The position numbers and the translations under genes were made by a program. Shown here piece by piece: positions 33,187-42,532 of a stretch of 64,000 nt of DNA. Each line of letters starts with the position of its first letter. The first letter of the stretch is position 1. Source of the stretch: Kineosporia rhizophila (GTDB lineage Bacteria; Actinomycetota; Actinomycetes; Actinomycetales; Kineosporiaceae); the NCBI RefSeq assembly GCF_021277265.1, contig NZ_JAJSOH010000002.1, positions 372,001 to 436,000 of the forward strand. The letters run 5' to 3'. The notes below the pieces were generated by a model. That model searched no databases, was not told where the DNA came from, and saw only the letters and a program-made list of their open reading frames with translations.

Positions 33187-36100
33187 TGGCCCACCTGCCG
33201 GCCCTCGTTCTGCAGCGGGCAGGTGCGCTTCACGTCGCACACCTGGCACATGGTGTTGGACTTGGCCGGGAACTCGCCCGCTGCCATCCCCTCGGCCGTG
33301 TCCTGCACCAGATCACGGGCCCAGGCCGGCTCGGCGTCCTTGGCCAGGGGCAGCTGCGACTGCACCGAGACGCTCTTGTTCTTCGTGCCCAGCTGCACCA
33401 GCATCGCGCCGCCGGAAGCCTTCCCAGCCTGAGGAGCGGCCTCACCGGGAGCAGGATCGCCCAGCAGGTCACCCACCGGATCAGCCCCCGGATCACCCGC
33501 CGGACCGCCCGGCAGCAGACCGGCCTTGGCCACCGCCCGGGCGAAGCCGCCCTCCTCGATGGTGACCTGGTAGACGCCCAGCTGCGCGTGCCGGGTCAGC
33601 TCGGCCCGGCTCGGCGCGGACTTGCCCGTCTTCAGGTCGACCACCACCAGCCGGCCCTGCTCGTCGCGCTCCAGCCGGTCGACCTTGCCGGAGATCCGCG
33701 CCCGGCCGACATCCACCTGCACGGACTGCTCGGTGGCGACCAGGGTGCGCCCCGCCTGCCGGGCGGCGGCGGCGTACTCGGCCAGCTTGGCCACCATGCC
33801 CTCGGCCCGGGCCCGCTCGGTCTCGGCCACCCAGCCGCTGCCCAGCCCCAGCCGGCTCCAGCGTTCGGCCAGCAGCGTGCGCAGCCGGATCAGGTTGCCG
33901 TCGGGCACCTCCTCGGCCAGCTCGTGCACCAGCTCGCCGAGCCCCTGCGCGGTGGACGACGGCCGACGCCCCCCGGAGGCCCCGAGGAGCCAGCGCAGCG
34001 AGCACCGGTCGAACGACTCGACCTGCGACGGCGAGACCCGGACCAGCGCGTGCGGCGAGCGCAGCGGCCCACTCACGGAAACCGGTGCCAGCCCGTACCA
34101 TTCGCCGGGATCGGCGCCGGGGACCCCGGCCAGCGCGAGCCGGGCCAACTGCCGGGCCGCCCCTTCCCGCCGCGACGAGCCCGCCCGCGGATCCACCACC
34201 ACCGCCCGCAGCTGGGCCACCAGGGCGGACAGCGTCATCATCCGCGGCACCTCGGCCAGCGGCCGGACCTCCTGCTCGCCGGTGACCCCTTCCGGGTCGA
34301 CCAGATCGAGGAAGGTGGAGGGCATCACCTCGTCGGACCGGACCGCGGTGACCAGCAGATGGCTGCGCGGGCGGCTCACGGCGACGTGGAACAGCCGCAG
34401 CTCGTCGTCCTGAATGGCCTTGCGCTGGGCCACGAATCCCTCGTCGCCCCGGCCGTCCACCGCATCGGCCAGGCGCTGACCGCCGAGCAGCGAGTCGCGC
34501 AGGCGCAGGTCGGGCCACAGCCCCTCCTGCACCCCGGCCACCGCCACCACGTCCCACTCCAGGCCGGCCGCGCCGGTGGCGGTGACCAGGGCCACCGCCT
34601 CGTCGGTGGGGGCGCGCTCGGCCAGGGTGTCGGCCGGCACGTCCTGAGCCTCGAGGAAGTCAAGAAAGGCCTGGGCGTCGGCCCCGGGGAACCGGTCGGT
34701 GAAGCGGGCCGCGGCCTCGAAAAGGGCCATCACAGCGTCGAGATCGCGGTCGGCCCGGGTGCCCGCGACGCCACCGGCCAGCGCCGTGCGCCGCCACGAC
34801 AACGCCAGCTCGGTGCCGGCCCAGATCTCCCAGAGCACCGTCTCGGGGCTGGCGTCCGGCCGGGCGGCAGCCTCGCGACCGGCCGCCAGCACGGCCGCCA
34901 CCCGGCGCGCGGGTGCGGAGATGCGCGGCTCGAGCCCGGCCAGGTGCACCGGCTCGGCCAGGGCCTGCACCAGCAGCGCATCGCTGGCCCGGCCCCCGCC
35001 CGCGGCGATCTCCTCGGAACGCAGGGCCTGCCGCAGACGCCGCACGGCGATCGCGTCGGCCCCGCCGATCGGGCTGGTGAGCAGATCGCCCGCCACGTCG
35101 GCGGTGAGCTCGGCCGGGCGCAGGGCGCAGCGCAGGGCCAGACGCAGCGGCACGACGGCGATCTCGTCGCGCACCGGCACCTCGGAGGTGGGGATGGCGA
35201 CCGGCACCCCGGCCGAGCCCAGCGCCCGGCGCAGCGCCGAGGTGGCCTTGGTGGAGCGGACCACCACGGCCATCCGCGACCAGGGCAGCTTCTGCTCCAG
35301 GTGCAGCCGGCGCAGGTACTGCGCGATGTAGGCGCCCTCGCGGGCGGGTGAGGCGAACACCTGCACGTCGATCGAGGCCGAGGCGGGCCCGGCGGCGGCG
35401 ACCGAACGGTGCGCGGCCTTGCCCGCCGCCCCGATGCGCTCGGCCACCCGCCCGGCCACCGCCCGCAGCCCGGCCCCGTGCCGGTGCACGGTGGCCAGGG
35501 TGATGACGTGGGCCGGCGAGCCGTCGGCGCGGGTGAACTTGTGCACCGCGTCGGCCAGGCCACGGGGGCGGGCACCACGGAAGGTCTGGGTGGCCGAGTC
35601 CGGGTCTCCGGCCAGGACGATGTCGCGCCCGCCCCCGGCGACCAGGCGCAGCAGGTGCTCGGCGGCCACCGTGAGCTCGTGCGCATCGTCGACCACGATC
35701 AGCCGCCGTTGGGCCCGCTCGGCGTCGAGCAGCTCCTCGTCGTCTAGCAGCAGCTCGGCCGCCGCGTCGACGATGCCCGCCGGGTCGAAGGCGCCGGGCG
35801 TGGACAGGGCCGTGACATCGAGGTACTCGGCCATCACGTCGGCCGCGGCCAGCCAGTCGGGCCGGCCCTGGCGGGCGCCCAGCCGGCGCAGGTCTTCCGG
35901 GGTGAGGCCGCGCTCGACCGCGCGCATCAGCAGATCGCGCAGCTCGTTGCGGAAGCCCCGCAGCTGCCGGATCTCCTGGCTGGTGGCCTCGGGCCAGACC
36001 GGCGCCCGGCCCTGCCCCTGGGCGTGCCCGGCCAGCAGGTCGGCCAGCATCCGGTCCTGCTCGGGACCGGAGATCAGCCGGGGGGCGGGAGCCCCGTCGA

Positions 36101-36494
36101 ACGAGAGGGCCCGGTGCAGCAGACCGAAGGCGTAGGAGTGCGGGGTGCGGCAGATCGGCTCCTGCAGCGTGCCCCCGATACGGGCCGACAGCCGCTCACG
36201 CAGCCGGGCCGCGGCCAGCCGGGTGGGGGCGACGGCCAGCACCGAACCAGGCCCCAGCCCGTCCCGCGAGACCCGGGCCGCGACCGTCTCGATCAGCATC
36301 GCCGTCTTGCCCGTGCCCGGGGCCCCGAAGACCACCACCGGCCCACTGCCCTGCCGCCGGCCGATCAGCTCGGCCTGGGCCGGGTCGGGCACCAGCAGCT
36401 CGGCCGGCCCCGAGCCCGGGCCGACCAGCCGGACTGCGGGCCCGGAAAGGCGGCGTTCTCGGGTCGCGGTGCTCACGGCCAACCATGAGACCAC
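33183..36494 (-). CDS. adnA: ATP-dependent helicase-nuclease, AdnA-type subunit
   Basis: 1103 aa from GTG 36494; GTG 36476 is an alternative and neither has a clear ribosome site. Motor: VVVFGAPGTGKTAMLIETVA (Walker A), LAVAPTRLAAARLRERLSAR, IVVDDAHELTVAAEHLLRLV, LAGDPDSATQTFRGA, ATGAAGLEWDVVAVAG. C-terminal nuclease: ISGKVDRLERDEQGRLVVVD followed by LKTGKSAPSRAELTRHAQLG. FDRCSLRWLL plus terminal CQVCDVKRTCP supply four cysteines, consistent with an AddB-like iron-sulphur cluster. DEAH/DExx variants are degenerate (VVDDAH), as I recall for AdnA. Translationally coupled to adnB by GTGA. Confidence 0.88.
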   Translation of the reverse strand: MVSWLAVSTATRERRLSGPAVRLVGPGSGPAELLVPDPAQAELIGRRQGSGPVVVFGAPGTGKTAMLIETVAARVSRDGLGPGSVLAVAPTRLAAARLRERLSARIGGTLQEPICRTPHSYAFGLLHRALSFDGAPAPRLISGPEQDRMLADLLAGHAQGQGRAPVWPEATSQEIRQLRGFRNELRDLLMRAVERGLTPEDLRRLGARQGRPDWLAAADVMAEYLDVTALSTPGAFDPAGIVDAAAELLLDDEELLDAERAQRRLIVVDDAHELTVAAEHLLRLVAGGGRDIVLAGDPDSATQTFRGARPRGLADAVHKFTRADGSPAHVITLATVHRHGAGLRAVAGRVAERIGAAGKAAHRSVAAAGPASASIDVQVFASPAREGAYIAQYLRRLHLEQKLPWSRMAVVVRSTKATSALRRALGSAGVPVAIPTSEVPVRDEIAVVPLRLALRCALRPAELTADVAGDLLTSPIGGADAIAVRRLRQALRSEEIAAGGGRASDALLVQALAEPVHLAGLEPRISAPARRVAAVLAAGREAAARPDASPETVLWEIWAGTELALSWRRTALAGGVAGTRADRDLDAVMALFEAAARFTDRFPGADAQAFLDFLEAQDVPADTLAERAPTDEAVALVTATGAAGLEWDVVAVAGVQEGLWPDLRLRDSLLGGQRLADAVDGRGDEGFVAQRKAIQDDELRLFHVAVSRPRSHLLVTAVRSDEVMPSTFLDLVDPEGVTGEQEVRPLAEVPRMMTLSALVAQLRAVVVDPRAGSSRREGAARQLARLALAGVPGADPGEWYGLAPVSVSGPLRSPHALVRVSPSQVESFDRCSLRWLLGASGGRRPSSTAQGLGELVHELAEEVPDGNLIRLRTLLAERWSRLGLGSGWVAETERARAEGMVAKLAEYAAAARQAGRTLVATEQSVQVDVGRARISGKVDRLERDEQGRLVVVDLKTGKSAPSRAELTRHAQLGVYQVTIEEGGFARAVAKAGLLPGGPAGDPGADPVGDLLGDPAPGEAAPQAGKASGGAMLVQLGTKNKSVSVQSQLPLAKDAEPAWARDLVQDTAEGMAAGEFPAKSNTMCQVCDVKRTCPLQNEGRQVGQ

Positions 36495-36544
36495 AGCCCA
36501 CCGACAACATCCGCTTCGTCCGAACTGAGGCCCTGTCCGGGGCC

Positions 36545-36937
36545 CTATTCAGGTGACCACCGCGCCGTCTTCAGATCGACCCGCTCCCCGTCGGCCCGCA
36601 ACGGCGTGCCCTCGTCCCGGTAGTGCTTCAACGCCCGCTGTTCATGGCCTGTCGGCGGAGCACCCCCGGCCCGCAACACCCGCCACCAGGGCACCAGACT
36701 CCCCCACTGCGACATCACCTTTCCCACCTGCCGGGGACCACCCCGCCCGACCAGCGCGGCCACGTCGCCGTAGGTCAGGACCCGGCCCGGCGGAATGGCG
36801 TGCACCACATCCAGGACGTCGGCCACGAACGTCTCGGCCGACGAGGCCTCCGTCTCCTCCGCCCCCTGGGCACCACCAGTCACCGCGTCCTGCGAAGACG
36901 TCACCTCAACGACCTTCCTGGGGGACGGAGCGGACAT
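36545..36937 (-). CDS. Alkyltransferase-like (ATL) protein, MGMT family without the acceptor cysteine
   Basis: 130 aa from the ATG at 36937 (MSAPSPRKVV); upstream ATGs at ~36970 are possible. Core: VADVLDVVHAIPPGRVLTYG, DVAALVGRGGPRQVGKVMSQ, LVPWWRVLRAGGAPP. O6-alkylguanine transferases carry PCHR at the active site; here it is PWWRV, so no alkyl acceptor. ATL proteins bind O6-alkylguanine and pass lesions to nucleotide-excision repair. Next to adnAB on the same strand. Confidence 0.85.
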   Translation of the reverse strand: MSAPSPRKVVEVTSSQDAVTGGAQGAEETEASSAETFVADVLDVVHAIPPGRVLTYGDVAALVGRGGPRQVGKVMSQWGSLVPWWRVLRAGGAPPTGHEQRALKHYRDEGTPLRADGERVDLKTARWSPE

Positions 36938-37134
36938 CACAACCGCCCGGGATCCTCTGTGCGACAGCATCATCCGTTCGACCGATGCCCGATGAGTAGG
37001 ACGCCGGAAGGCCCTAAGCTTCCCTGACCCGGGCCCCATCCGCACACCCCATAGGCACCGCACCGCCGCCCCGGGCCGGCACCAGATCACCGAACGAGCC
37101 ACCGGACATCCAGCGCCCCGACCGATCTGCGGAC

Positions 37135-38574
37135 ATGGTCTTCTCCTCGCCGACGTTCCTTTTCCTGTTCCTGCCGCTGACCCTGCTGGCGTACCTGCTG
37201 GTGCCCCTGTCGTGGCGGAACACCTGCCTCCTGCTCGCCAGCATCGTGTTCTACGTGTGGGGAGCCGGCGGCCACGTTTTCGTCCTGCTCTACGTGGCCC
37301 TGGTCAGTTTCTCCGGCGCCCGCCTGGCCGGCCAGGCCCGCCGACGGGCGGCCGACGGACGGCCGACCTCGCGCACCGCCGTGGCCGGCCTGATCCTGCT
37401 GGTCCTGGTCCCGATCGGGCTCTACAAGTACCTGCCCCCGGTCAGCGACTTCATCGCCGGCACCGCCTGGCCGGGCGCCCCGCAGATCCACTGGGCCCTG
37501 CCCCTGGGCATCTCCTTCTTCACCTTCCACGCCATCTCGTACGTGGTCGACGTGGGCCGCGGCGGCCTCACCCCGGAGCACTCCGGGCGTGACTACCTGC
37601 TCTACCTCTTCCTCTTCCCGCACCAGATCGCCGGGCCGATCGTGCGGTACTCGGAGATCGCCAAGGAGCTCAAGGACAGCCGCGAGGTCACTCTGGGCAA
37701 CGCCACCTACGGCCTGACCCGGTTCGCCTGGGGGCTGACCAAGAAGGCCTACATCGCCGACTCGTGCGGTGTGGTGGCCGATGCGGCATTCAGCACCCCG
37801 GCCGGGAGTTTCGACTCCGGCACCGCCTGGATCGGGGCCGGGGCCTACGCCCTGCAGATCTATTTCGACTTCAGCGGCTATTCGGACATGGCCATCGGAC
37901 TGGCCGCAATCTTCGGTTTCCGGTTCCCCGAGAATTTCCGTTCGCCCTATACCTCCACCGGCCCCGCAGATTTCTGGCGACGCTGGCACATCACCCTCTC
38001 GCGCTGGTTCCGCGATTACGTCTACATTCCTCTCGGCGGCAACCGGCACGGGATCCGCCGCGAGTACGCCGCCCTGCTGATCACCTTTCTGCTCACCGCG
38101 CTCTGGCACGGTGCGACCTGGGGATTCCTGGTGTGGGGCGGTCTGCACGGCCTGGCCCTGCTCGCCGAGCGTGTCACCGGACTGCACCGCAGCCCCCCGG
38201 GACGGCTCTCGAGGTGGCCGCGACGTGCGGCGATGGCGTTCTTCGTGGTCCTCAGCTGGGTGCCGTTCCGGGCCCCGACACTGACCGACGCGGTCGGCGT
38301 CTGGGAGGCGATGTTCGGTTTCTCGGGAGGCGCACCATCACCAGACGTCCTGATCACACTGACCCCGTGGAATCTCACCGCTCTGGGACTGGGGATGCTG
38401 GTGTTTCTCATGCCCCGGAATGTCACGGGTTTCCAGCTGGTCCACGGCGGGCATTCCGGGCAACTGCGATTCCGCTATCCGATGGCTGCGGTCACCGCGC
38501 CGGTCCTGCTCTCGGTTGCGGTGATCTCGGTGCTCTGGCTCGATTTCAGCCCGTTCCTGTACTTCCAGTTCTGA
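37135..38574 (+). CDS. MBOAT family O-acyltransferase, AlgI-like
   Basis: 479 aa polytopic membrane protein beginning MVFSSPTFLFLFLPLTLLAY. MBOAT features: LPLGISFFTFHAISYVVDV, FPHQIAGPIVRY, IYFDFSGYSDMAIGLAAIFG, SRWFRDYVYIPLGGNR, and the catalytic-His segment LTALWHGATWGFLVWG. AlgI-type proteins move acyl groups across the membrane for polysaccharide O-acetylation. The next gene (10 bp on) is an AlgJ/AlgX-like partner, so together they likely acetylate an exported glycan, perhaps the polymer of the 5-20 kb locus. Confidence 0.92.
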   Translation: MVFSSPTFLFLFLPLTLLAYLLVPLSWRNTCLLLASIVFYVWGAGGHVFVLLYVALVSFSGARLAGQARRRAADGRPTSRTAVAGLILLVLVPIGLYKYLPPVSDFIAGTAWPGAPQIHWALPLGISFFTFHAISYVVDVGRGGLTPEHSGRDYLLYLFLFPHQIAGPIVRYSEIAKELKDSREVTLGNATYGLTRFAWGLTKKAYIADSCGVVADAAFSTPAGSFDSGTAWIGAGAYALQIYFDFSGYSDMAIGLAAIFGFRFPENFRSPYTSTGPADFWRRWHITLSRWFRDYVYIPLGGNRHGIRREYAALLITFLLTALWHGATWGFLVWGGLHGLALLAERVTGLHRSPPGRLSRWPRRAAMAFFVVLSWVPFRAPTLTDAVGVWEAMFGFSGGAPSPDVLITLTPWNLTALGLGMLVFLMPRNVTGFQLVHGGHSGQLRFRYPMAAVTAPVLLSVAVISVLWLDFSPFLYFQF

Positions 38575-38584
38575 TTGTTCTGCC

Positions 38585-40201
38585 ATGCTGTGGGCCGTGG
38601 GCCGAACCATCATCCTTCCGGACGACGACGAACCCCCGAACCCGCCCGGCGAGGGCGACCGGGCGGTCGAGCCGATCGGATCGTTCGGCCGGTTCGGCTC
38701 CGGGCCCGGCGCGTCGCCTTCCCACCCGACCCCCGTGCAACATCACTCTCAGCAACGCCCGTCCGGGCTGGCCGTCCGGGTCGCCGAGCATCCCGACCGG
38801 CTCGAGGTCATCCATCACCCGGCTCCGGACCCGGCCGTGGCTGACCCCACCGAGCCCGCCGAAACCACAGAGCCCGACGAGCCCGGAGAGCCCGACGAAC
38901 CGGGCCCGGCCGCCGAGGCCCCAGAACCGCAGAGCCCGGCCCCACCGACGAAAACCGGGCCCCGCTCAGCCACGCAGGAACTCGACGAACTGCTGGCCCG
39001 GTTCAGCGCCGAGCGCCGCCGCAGGCGCAGCGTGAGGGCCGCCCGGGTGCTGGTCGCCCTGTTCGCCGCCGCCCTGCTCGCGGTCTGGCTGCTCAAGCCG
39101 CCCCTGCCCTGGGGCGCCGAGAACCGTGACCGCGCCGCCTTCCCCCACGTGACCCCCTCCGGCCTGCTCAGCGGGGCCGACAGCAAGCAGACCGACGAGG
39201 CCCTGCGCGACCGGCTGGCGTTGCGCCAGTACGTCACCGAGGCGATCGGCCAGGCCTCCCGCGACCGCCTGGGCACCAGCCTCAACCCGGCCGTGGTGCT
39301 CGGCCGCCACCGGACCCCGTTCCTCTCCGAGGACTTCACCCTGCCCTGCCGGTTCGACTTCGACCCGGCCCCGGTCGACGCCGGGCTGCAGCGGCTCACC
39401 GGGATCGCGGCCGGCACCGACAAGTCGATCATGGTGGCGATCGCCCCGGACAAGTCGGCGATCATGAGCGCCGACCTCGGCTCCCGCGCCGACGCCCTGC
39501 TGGCCTGCTCCGACCAGGTGCGCCGGCAGACCGAGCAGACCTGGGGCGGGCACCCCGACGGCCCGGTGGTGATCTCCTGGGACCAACTGCAGGCGGCGCA
39601 CGACACCCGGCCCGGCTCGGTCTTCCAGAAGGGCGACAGCCACTGGACCAGCGAGGGCGCCCTGGTCTGGTCGAAGACCGTGATCGACGCCCTGATCGCC
39701 CGGGACGAGGCGCCCGAGGCCCTGGCCGGGGCCCCCAAGGCGGTCCAGGTGCAGGACGAGAAGGCCGACAACGACCTCTACCGGCTGATGGGCATCTCGC
39801 GGAACACGACCGTGCCGGTCTACCAGGTCCTGCGCGACGACGTGACGATCCGGGCGAAGACCGAGAAGTCGCCGTCGGGGCGGGGAGTGGCGGTCTTCCG
39901 GGCCTGGTCCACCACCGCGCCGATGATCAAGGGCCGCACCCTGGTGGTGAACGACTCGTTCATCTCCCGCGCCGAGGGCCTGCTCGCGCCCTACTTCACC
40001 CACCTCGAGGTGATGCACTGGTCGGACTTCCTGACCGCGGTGCAGCAGGACGACCTGCCCGGGTTCGACCGGATCATCATCGAGACGGTGCAGCGGGGCT
40101 GGCCGCAGCGGGCCGGCTGGCTGGCCGAGGGGCAGCCGATGCACGAGGCCCTGGCCCGGGAACTGGCCACCCCGACGAAGAAGAAGCCGTCAGGTTCGTG
40201 A
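38585..40201 (+). CDS. AlgJ/AlgX-like SGNH acetyltransferase partner
   Basis: 538 aa. Residues 1-~155 are a cytosolic, acidic/Pro-rich region (ADPTEPAETTEPDEPGEPDE) ending in RRRRRSVRAA; one membrane span follows (RVLVALFAAALLAVWLL). The extracellular domain has the AlgJ/AlgX hallmarks: NRDRAAFPHVTPSGLL, a VVLGRHRTPFLSED-like GxDxWLF position, VAIAPDKSAIM, FQKGDSHWTSEGALVW (Asp-x-His catalytic pair) and VVNDSFISR, the serine-containing block. Should carry acetyl from the MBOAT partner to sugar hydroxyls. Its 3' end overlaps the convergent DUF4184 gene by 12 bp. Confidence 0.85.
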   Translation: MLWAVGRTIILPDDDEPPNPPGEGDRAVEPIGSFGRFGSGPGASPSHPTPVQHHSQQRPSGLAVRVAEHPDRLEVIHHPAPDPAVADPTEPAETTEPDEPGEPDEPGPAAEAPEPQSPAPPTKTGPRSATQELDELLARFSAERRRRRSVRAARVLVALFAAALLAVWLLKPPLPWGAENRDRAAFPHVTPSGLLSGADSKQTDEALRDRLALRQYVTEAIGQASRDRLGTSLNPAVVLGRHRTPFLSEDFTLPCRFDFDPAPVDAGLQRLTGIAAGTDKSIMVAIAPDKSAIMSADLGSRADALLACSDQVRRQTEQTWGGHPDGPVVISWDQLQAAHDTRPGSVFQKGDSHWTSEGALVWSKTVIDALIARDEAPEALAGAPKAVQVQDEKADNDLYRLMGISRNTTVPVYQVLRDDVTIRAKTEKSPSGRGVAVFRAWSTTAPMIKGRTLVVNDSFISRAEGLLAPYFTHLEVMHWSDFLTAVQQDDLPGFDRIIIETVQRGWPQRAGWLAEGQPMHEALARELATPTKKKPSGS

Positions 40202-40969
40202 GCCGCGAAAAGCCACGAGCAGGGCGCACAACAGCACGGCCAGCAACCCGGCCCCACCTCCGTAGGTAGACACCAGGTAGGCCAGCGAGCCGGTGCCCAG
40301 CGAGTCAGTCACACTGGCCCACAACCCGACCGCCGCACCAATTCCCGCGCACGCCAGCACAATCGTCCATACTCCGATCGAAATGGCCGGGCGCAGAGCG
40401 GCTATCCGCTGGGCGCCCGGCTGCGGGGCTGTGCGCAGCCACCATCGCCCCAACACCCAGGCGATCAGCATTAACCCCAGCACACTGCTCGCGTACTGCC
40501 CCCAGCGGTACCCCGCCAGGATTCCGTGCTGTTGCGCCAGCCACGGAATGTTCTCGGTGCCCCAGCGGCCAGGGTGCGTGAACTCGTCCCACACCACGTG
40601 GGTGATCGCACCGACCCACAGCGACGCCACGACCAGGGCAATCGCGCGCGGGCTGGCCCAATGAGCACGCAGTGGCACCGGCAACTCGGGGCCGAGCCGG
40701 TCGCGCAGGGCCGACGGCGCCACGGCCACCGCCAGCGGCACGATCAGCGCCTGCCAGAGCACGAACGCCACCAGCCCCATGGCCAGGTCGAAACCCAGGA
40801 TGCCGAGCGCGGAATGGCTGACCTCCGACCACCGCCAGCGCACCGGATCGGGCAGCGCCAGGTAGTACAGCAGGTCGGGACTCATGCTGCCGATCACCAG
40901 CGCAGACGGCACCAGGGGCGTGCGGAGCAGAGGAAGTACTGCTGCGGGGTGACTGCCCGTGAATGGCAC
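40190..40969 (-). CDS. DUF4184 family membrane protein
   Basis: 259 aa beginning MPFTGSHPAAVLPLLRTPLV, then ALVIGSMSPDLLYYLALPDP, typical of DUF4184 (a PAP2/metal-dependent-hydrolase-like membrane family with N-terminal SH and SPD motifs). About six hydrophobic segments (LAMGLVAFVLWQALIVPLAV, AIALVVASLWVGAITHVVWD, YASSVLGLMLIAWVLG, IGVWTIVLACAGIGAAVGLW, AGLLAVLLCALLVAF). Function unknown. Inserted with the MBOAT pair between otherwise conserved backbone genes. Confidence 0.8.
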   Translation of the reverse strand: MPFTGSHPAAVLPLLRTPLVPSALVIGSMSPDLLYYLALPDPVRWRWSEVSHSALGILGFDLAMGLVAFVLWQALIVPLAVAVAPSALRDRLGPELPVPLRAHWASPRAIALVVASLWVGAITHVVWDEFTHPGRWGTENIPWLAQQHGILAGYRWGQYASSVLGLMLIAWVLGRWWLRTAPQPGAQRIAALRPAISIGVWTIVLACAGIGAAVGLWASVTDSLGTGSLAYLVSTYGGGAGLLAVLLCALLVAFRGSRT

Positions 40970-41048
40970 TGCTTGCTCCCAACGTCACACTGACTGGGGG
41001 TTGCCCCGAAATGCGCGATCACCTACGCGGCCCCATGATCATCCCAAC

Positions 41049-41066
41049 GCCCGGTGATCACCGGGC
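41049..41066. promoter_or_regulatory. 18-bp perfect palindrome upstream of a small membrane protein
   Basis: GCCCGGTGATCACCGGGC is a perfect palindrome 44 nt before the small-protein ATG, with TGATCA at its centre. It could be a repressor site or a compact RNA hairpin in the leader. Confidence 0.4.
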
Positions 41067-41109
41067 CAGGATCGTCCTCACCCTTGGGGACCCTCACCAG
41101 GAGGTAACC

Positions 41110-41289
41110 ATGCTCGCGATCGCTGCCGCGGTGGTCTTCGGCCTTGCGCTCCTGCTCGACTTCGCGAACGCCGACCTCGGTGACGCGTTCACGAACACGA
41201 CCCTGACGACGCTGGGCCTGTTCCTGCTGGCCCTGCACTTCGCCGGTGTCGGCGTGGGCGCCCGCAGCCGGATCGGTTCCCGTCGCTGA
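41110..41289 (+). CDS. Small membrane protein, 59 aa, unknown function
   Basis: Start ATG 41110 has an ideal AGGAGG (41099-41104) 5 nt upstream, which overrides the longer frame. MLAIAAAVVFGLALLLDFAN ... TTLTTLGLFLLALHFAGVGV predicts two membrane helices joined by a short acidic loop (ADLGDAFTN), with a basic tail (GARSRIGSRR). No homologous family is named with confidence; similar small two-helix proteins are common in actinobacteria. Bounded by a palindrome upstream and a terminator downstream, so probably its own transcript. Confidence 0.75.
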   Translation: MLAIAAAVVFGLALLLDFANADLGDAFTNTTLTTLGLFLLALHFAGVGVGARSRIGSRR

Positions 41290-41303
41290 TCCTCGCAGTC
41301 ACC

Positions 41304-41333
41304 TCACCCCGGGCAGCGTGCTGCCCGGGGTGA
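41304..41333. terminator. Bidirectional terminator, 13-bp stem
   Basis: TCACCCCGGGCAG (41304-41316) pairs perfectly with 41321-41333 around a CGTG loop, between the convergent small-protein gene and moeZ. Confidence 0.88.
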
Positions 41334-41350
41334 ACTGCTTTGCGGGTGGT

Positions 41351-42532
41351 TCAGTAACGCGGCTGGCTCGGGTCGATCTCGTCAATCCAGGCCAGGACGC
41401 CTCCGGGCACGTGGAGCACGTCGCTCACCCCGGCTTCCCGGGCCAGTTCGAGAGCCTGCGCCGAACGGCCCCCGCTCTTGCAGTGCAGAACCAACGGACG
41501 TCCGTCGGCGACCTCCGCAAGGAGCGCACCGACGTCTCCAGTTCGAAGCACCGACAGCGGCAAACCGACCGCCCCGGGGATCGAGGCGATCCGTCGCTCT
41601 TCGGGTTCCCGGACGTCTACCAGGACGAAATCGTCCTGCCCACGTTCGCGTCGCTCAAGTCTGTGGGCGAGCTCACCAACGCTCAGATCACCAATTGAAG
41701 ACGCTGGTGGGCCTACCCCACAAAAGGCCTCGTAGTCTTCGGCGAGTTGGGTGACGGGGGCCGAATCCGGCGCCGGCCGCACCCGGATCGTCTGCCAGGT
41801 CATGCCCATCGCATCGAACAGCATGATGCGGCCCAGCAGGGGTTCGCCGACCCCGGTGATCAGTTTGATCGCTTCCGTCGCCATCACCGAGCCGATGGCA
41901 GCGCAGGTCACCCCCAGCACTCCACCCTCGGCGCAGGAAGGCACCGAACCGGGCGGCGGCGGGGTGGGGTGCAGGTCTCGGTAGGTGACCGGCTCGTACC
42001 CCTCGCCGGGCTGCGACCAGAACACCGAGACCTGCCCGTCGAAGCGGAACACCGAGCCCCAGACCAGCGGCACCCCGGCCACTGCGCAGGCGTCGCCGAC
42101 CAGGTAGCGGGTGGCGAAGTTGTCGGTGCCGTCGATGACCAGGTGGTGCCCCTGGATCAGCTCCAGCGCGTTCTCCGGGGTGATCCGGGTGTGGTGGGGC
42201 TGCACCGTGACCAACGGGTTCAGCTCGGCCAGAGCCGCCACCGCGCTCTGCACCTTGGGCGTACCGGCTGCCGCTGCGGCGTGCAGCACCTGCCGATGCA
42301 GGTTGGACAGCTCCACCGAGTCGTCGTCGACCACGCTGATCGAGCCCACCCCGGCGGCGGCCAGATAAGTGAGCACCGGGCTGCCCAGTCCACCGGCCCC
42401 GACCACCAGCACCCGGGCGTTCTTCAGCCGGCGCTGGCCCGCTGAACCGAGCCCGGGCAGCAGCACCTGCCGCGAGTAGCGGGTCAGCTCGTGCGCGGTC
42501 AGCTCCGCACCGGGCCCGACCAGCGGCCTCAC
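41351..42532 (-). CDS. moeZ: MoeZ-type adenylyltransferase/sulfurtransferase (ThiF/MoeB + rhodanese)
   Basis: 393 aa from the GTG at 42532, overlapping the upstream DUF3152 stop as GTGA. E1-like domain: LTRYSRQVLLPGLGSAGQRR, VLVVGAGGLGSPVLTYLAAA, DDDSVELSNLHRQVLH, VIDGTDNFATRYLV, YRDLHPTPPPPGSVPSCAEG, TEAIKLITGVGEPLLGR. C-terminal rhodanese domain from ~295 with active-site Cys in LHCKSGGRSAQAL. Adenylates C-termini of small sulfur carriers (MoaD/ThiS/CysO type) and transfers persulfide sulfur, supporting molybdopterin and CysO-dependent cysteine synthesis. Confidence 0.92.
   Translation of the reverse strand: MRPLVGPGAELTAHELTRYSRQVLLPGLGSAGQRRLKNARVLVVGAGGLGSPVLTYLAAAGVGSISVVDDDSVELSNLHRQVLHAAAAAGTPKVQSAVAALAELNPLVTVQPHHTRITPENALELIQGHHLVIDGTDNFATRYLVGDACAVAGVPLVWGSVFRFDGQVSVFWSQPGEGYEPVTYRDLHPTPPPPGSVPSCAEGGVLGVTCAAIGSVMATEAIKLITGVGEPLLGRIMLFDAMGMTWQTIRVRPAPDSAPVTQLAEDYEAFCGVGPPASSIGDLSVGELAHRLERRERGQDDFVLVDVREPEERRIASIPGAVGLPLSVLRTGDVGALLAEVADGRPLVLHCKSGGRSAQALELAREAGVSDVLHVPGGVLAWIDEIDPSQPRY

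Noticed and set aside
36545..36937. Active O6-methylguanine-DNA methyltransferase
   Set aside because: The acceptor motif PCHR is replaced by PWWRV, so it is an ATL protein.
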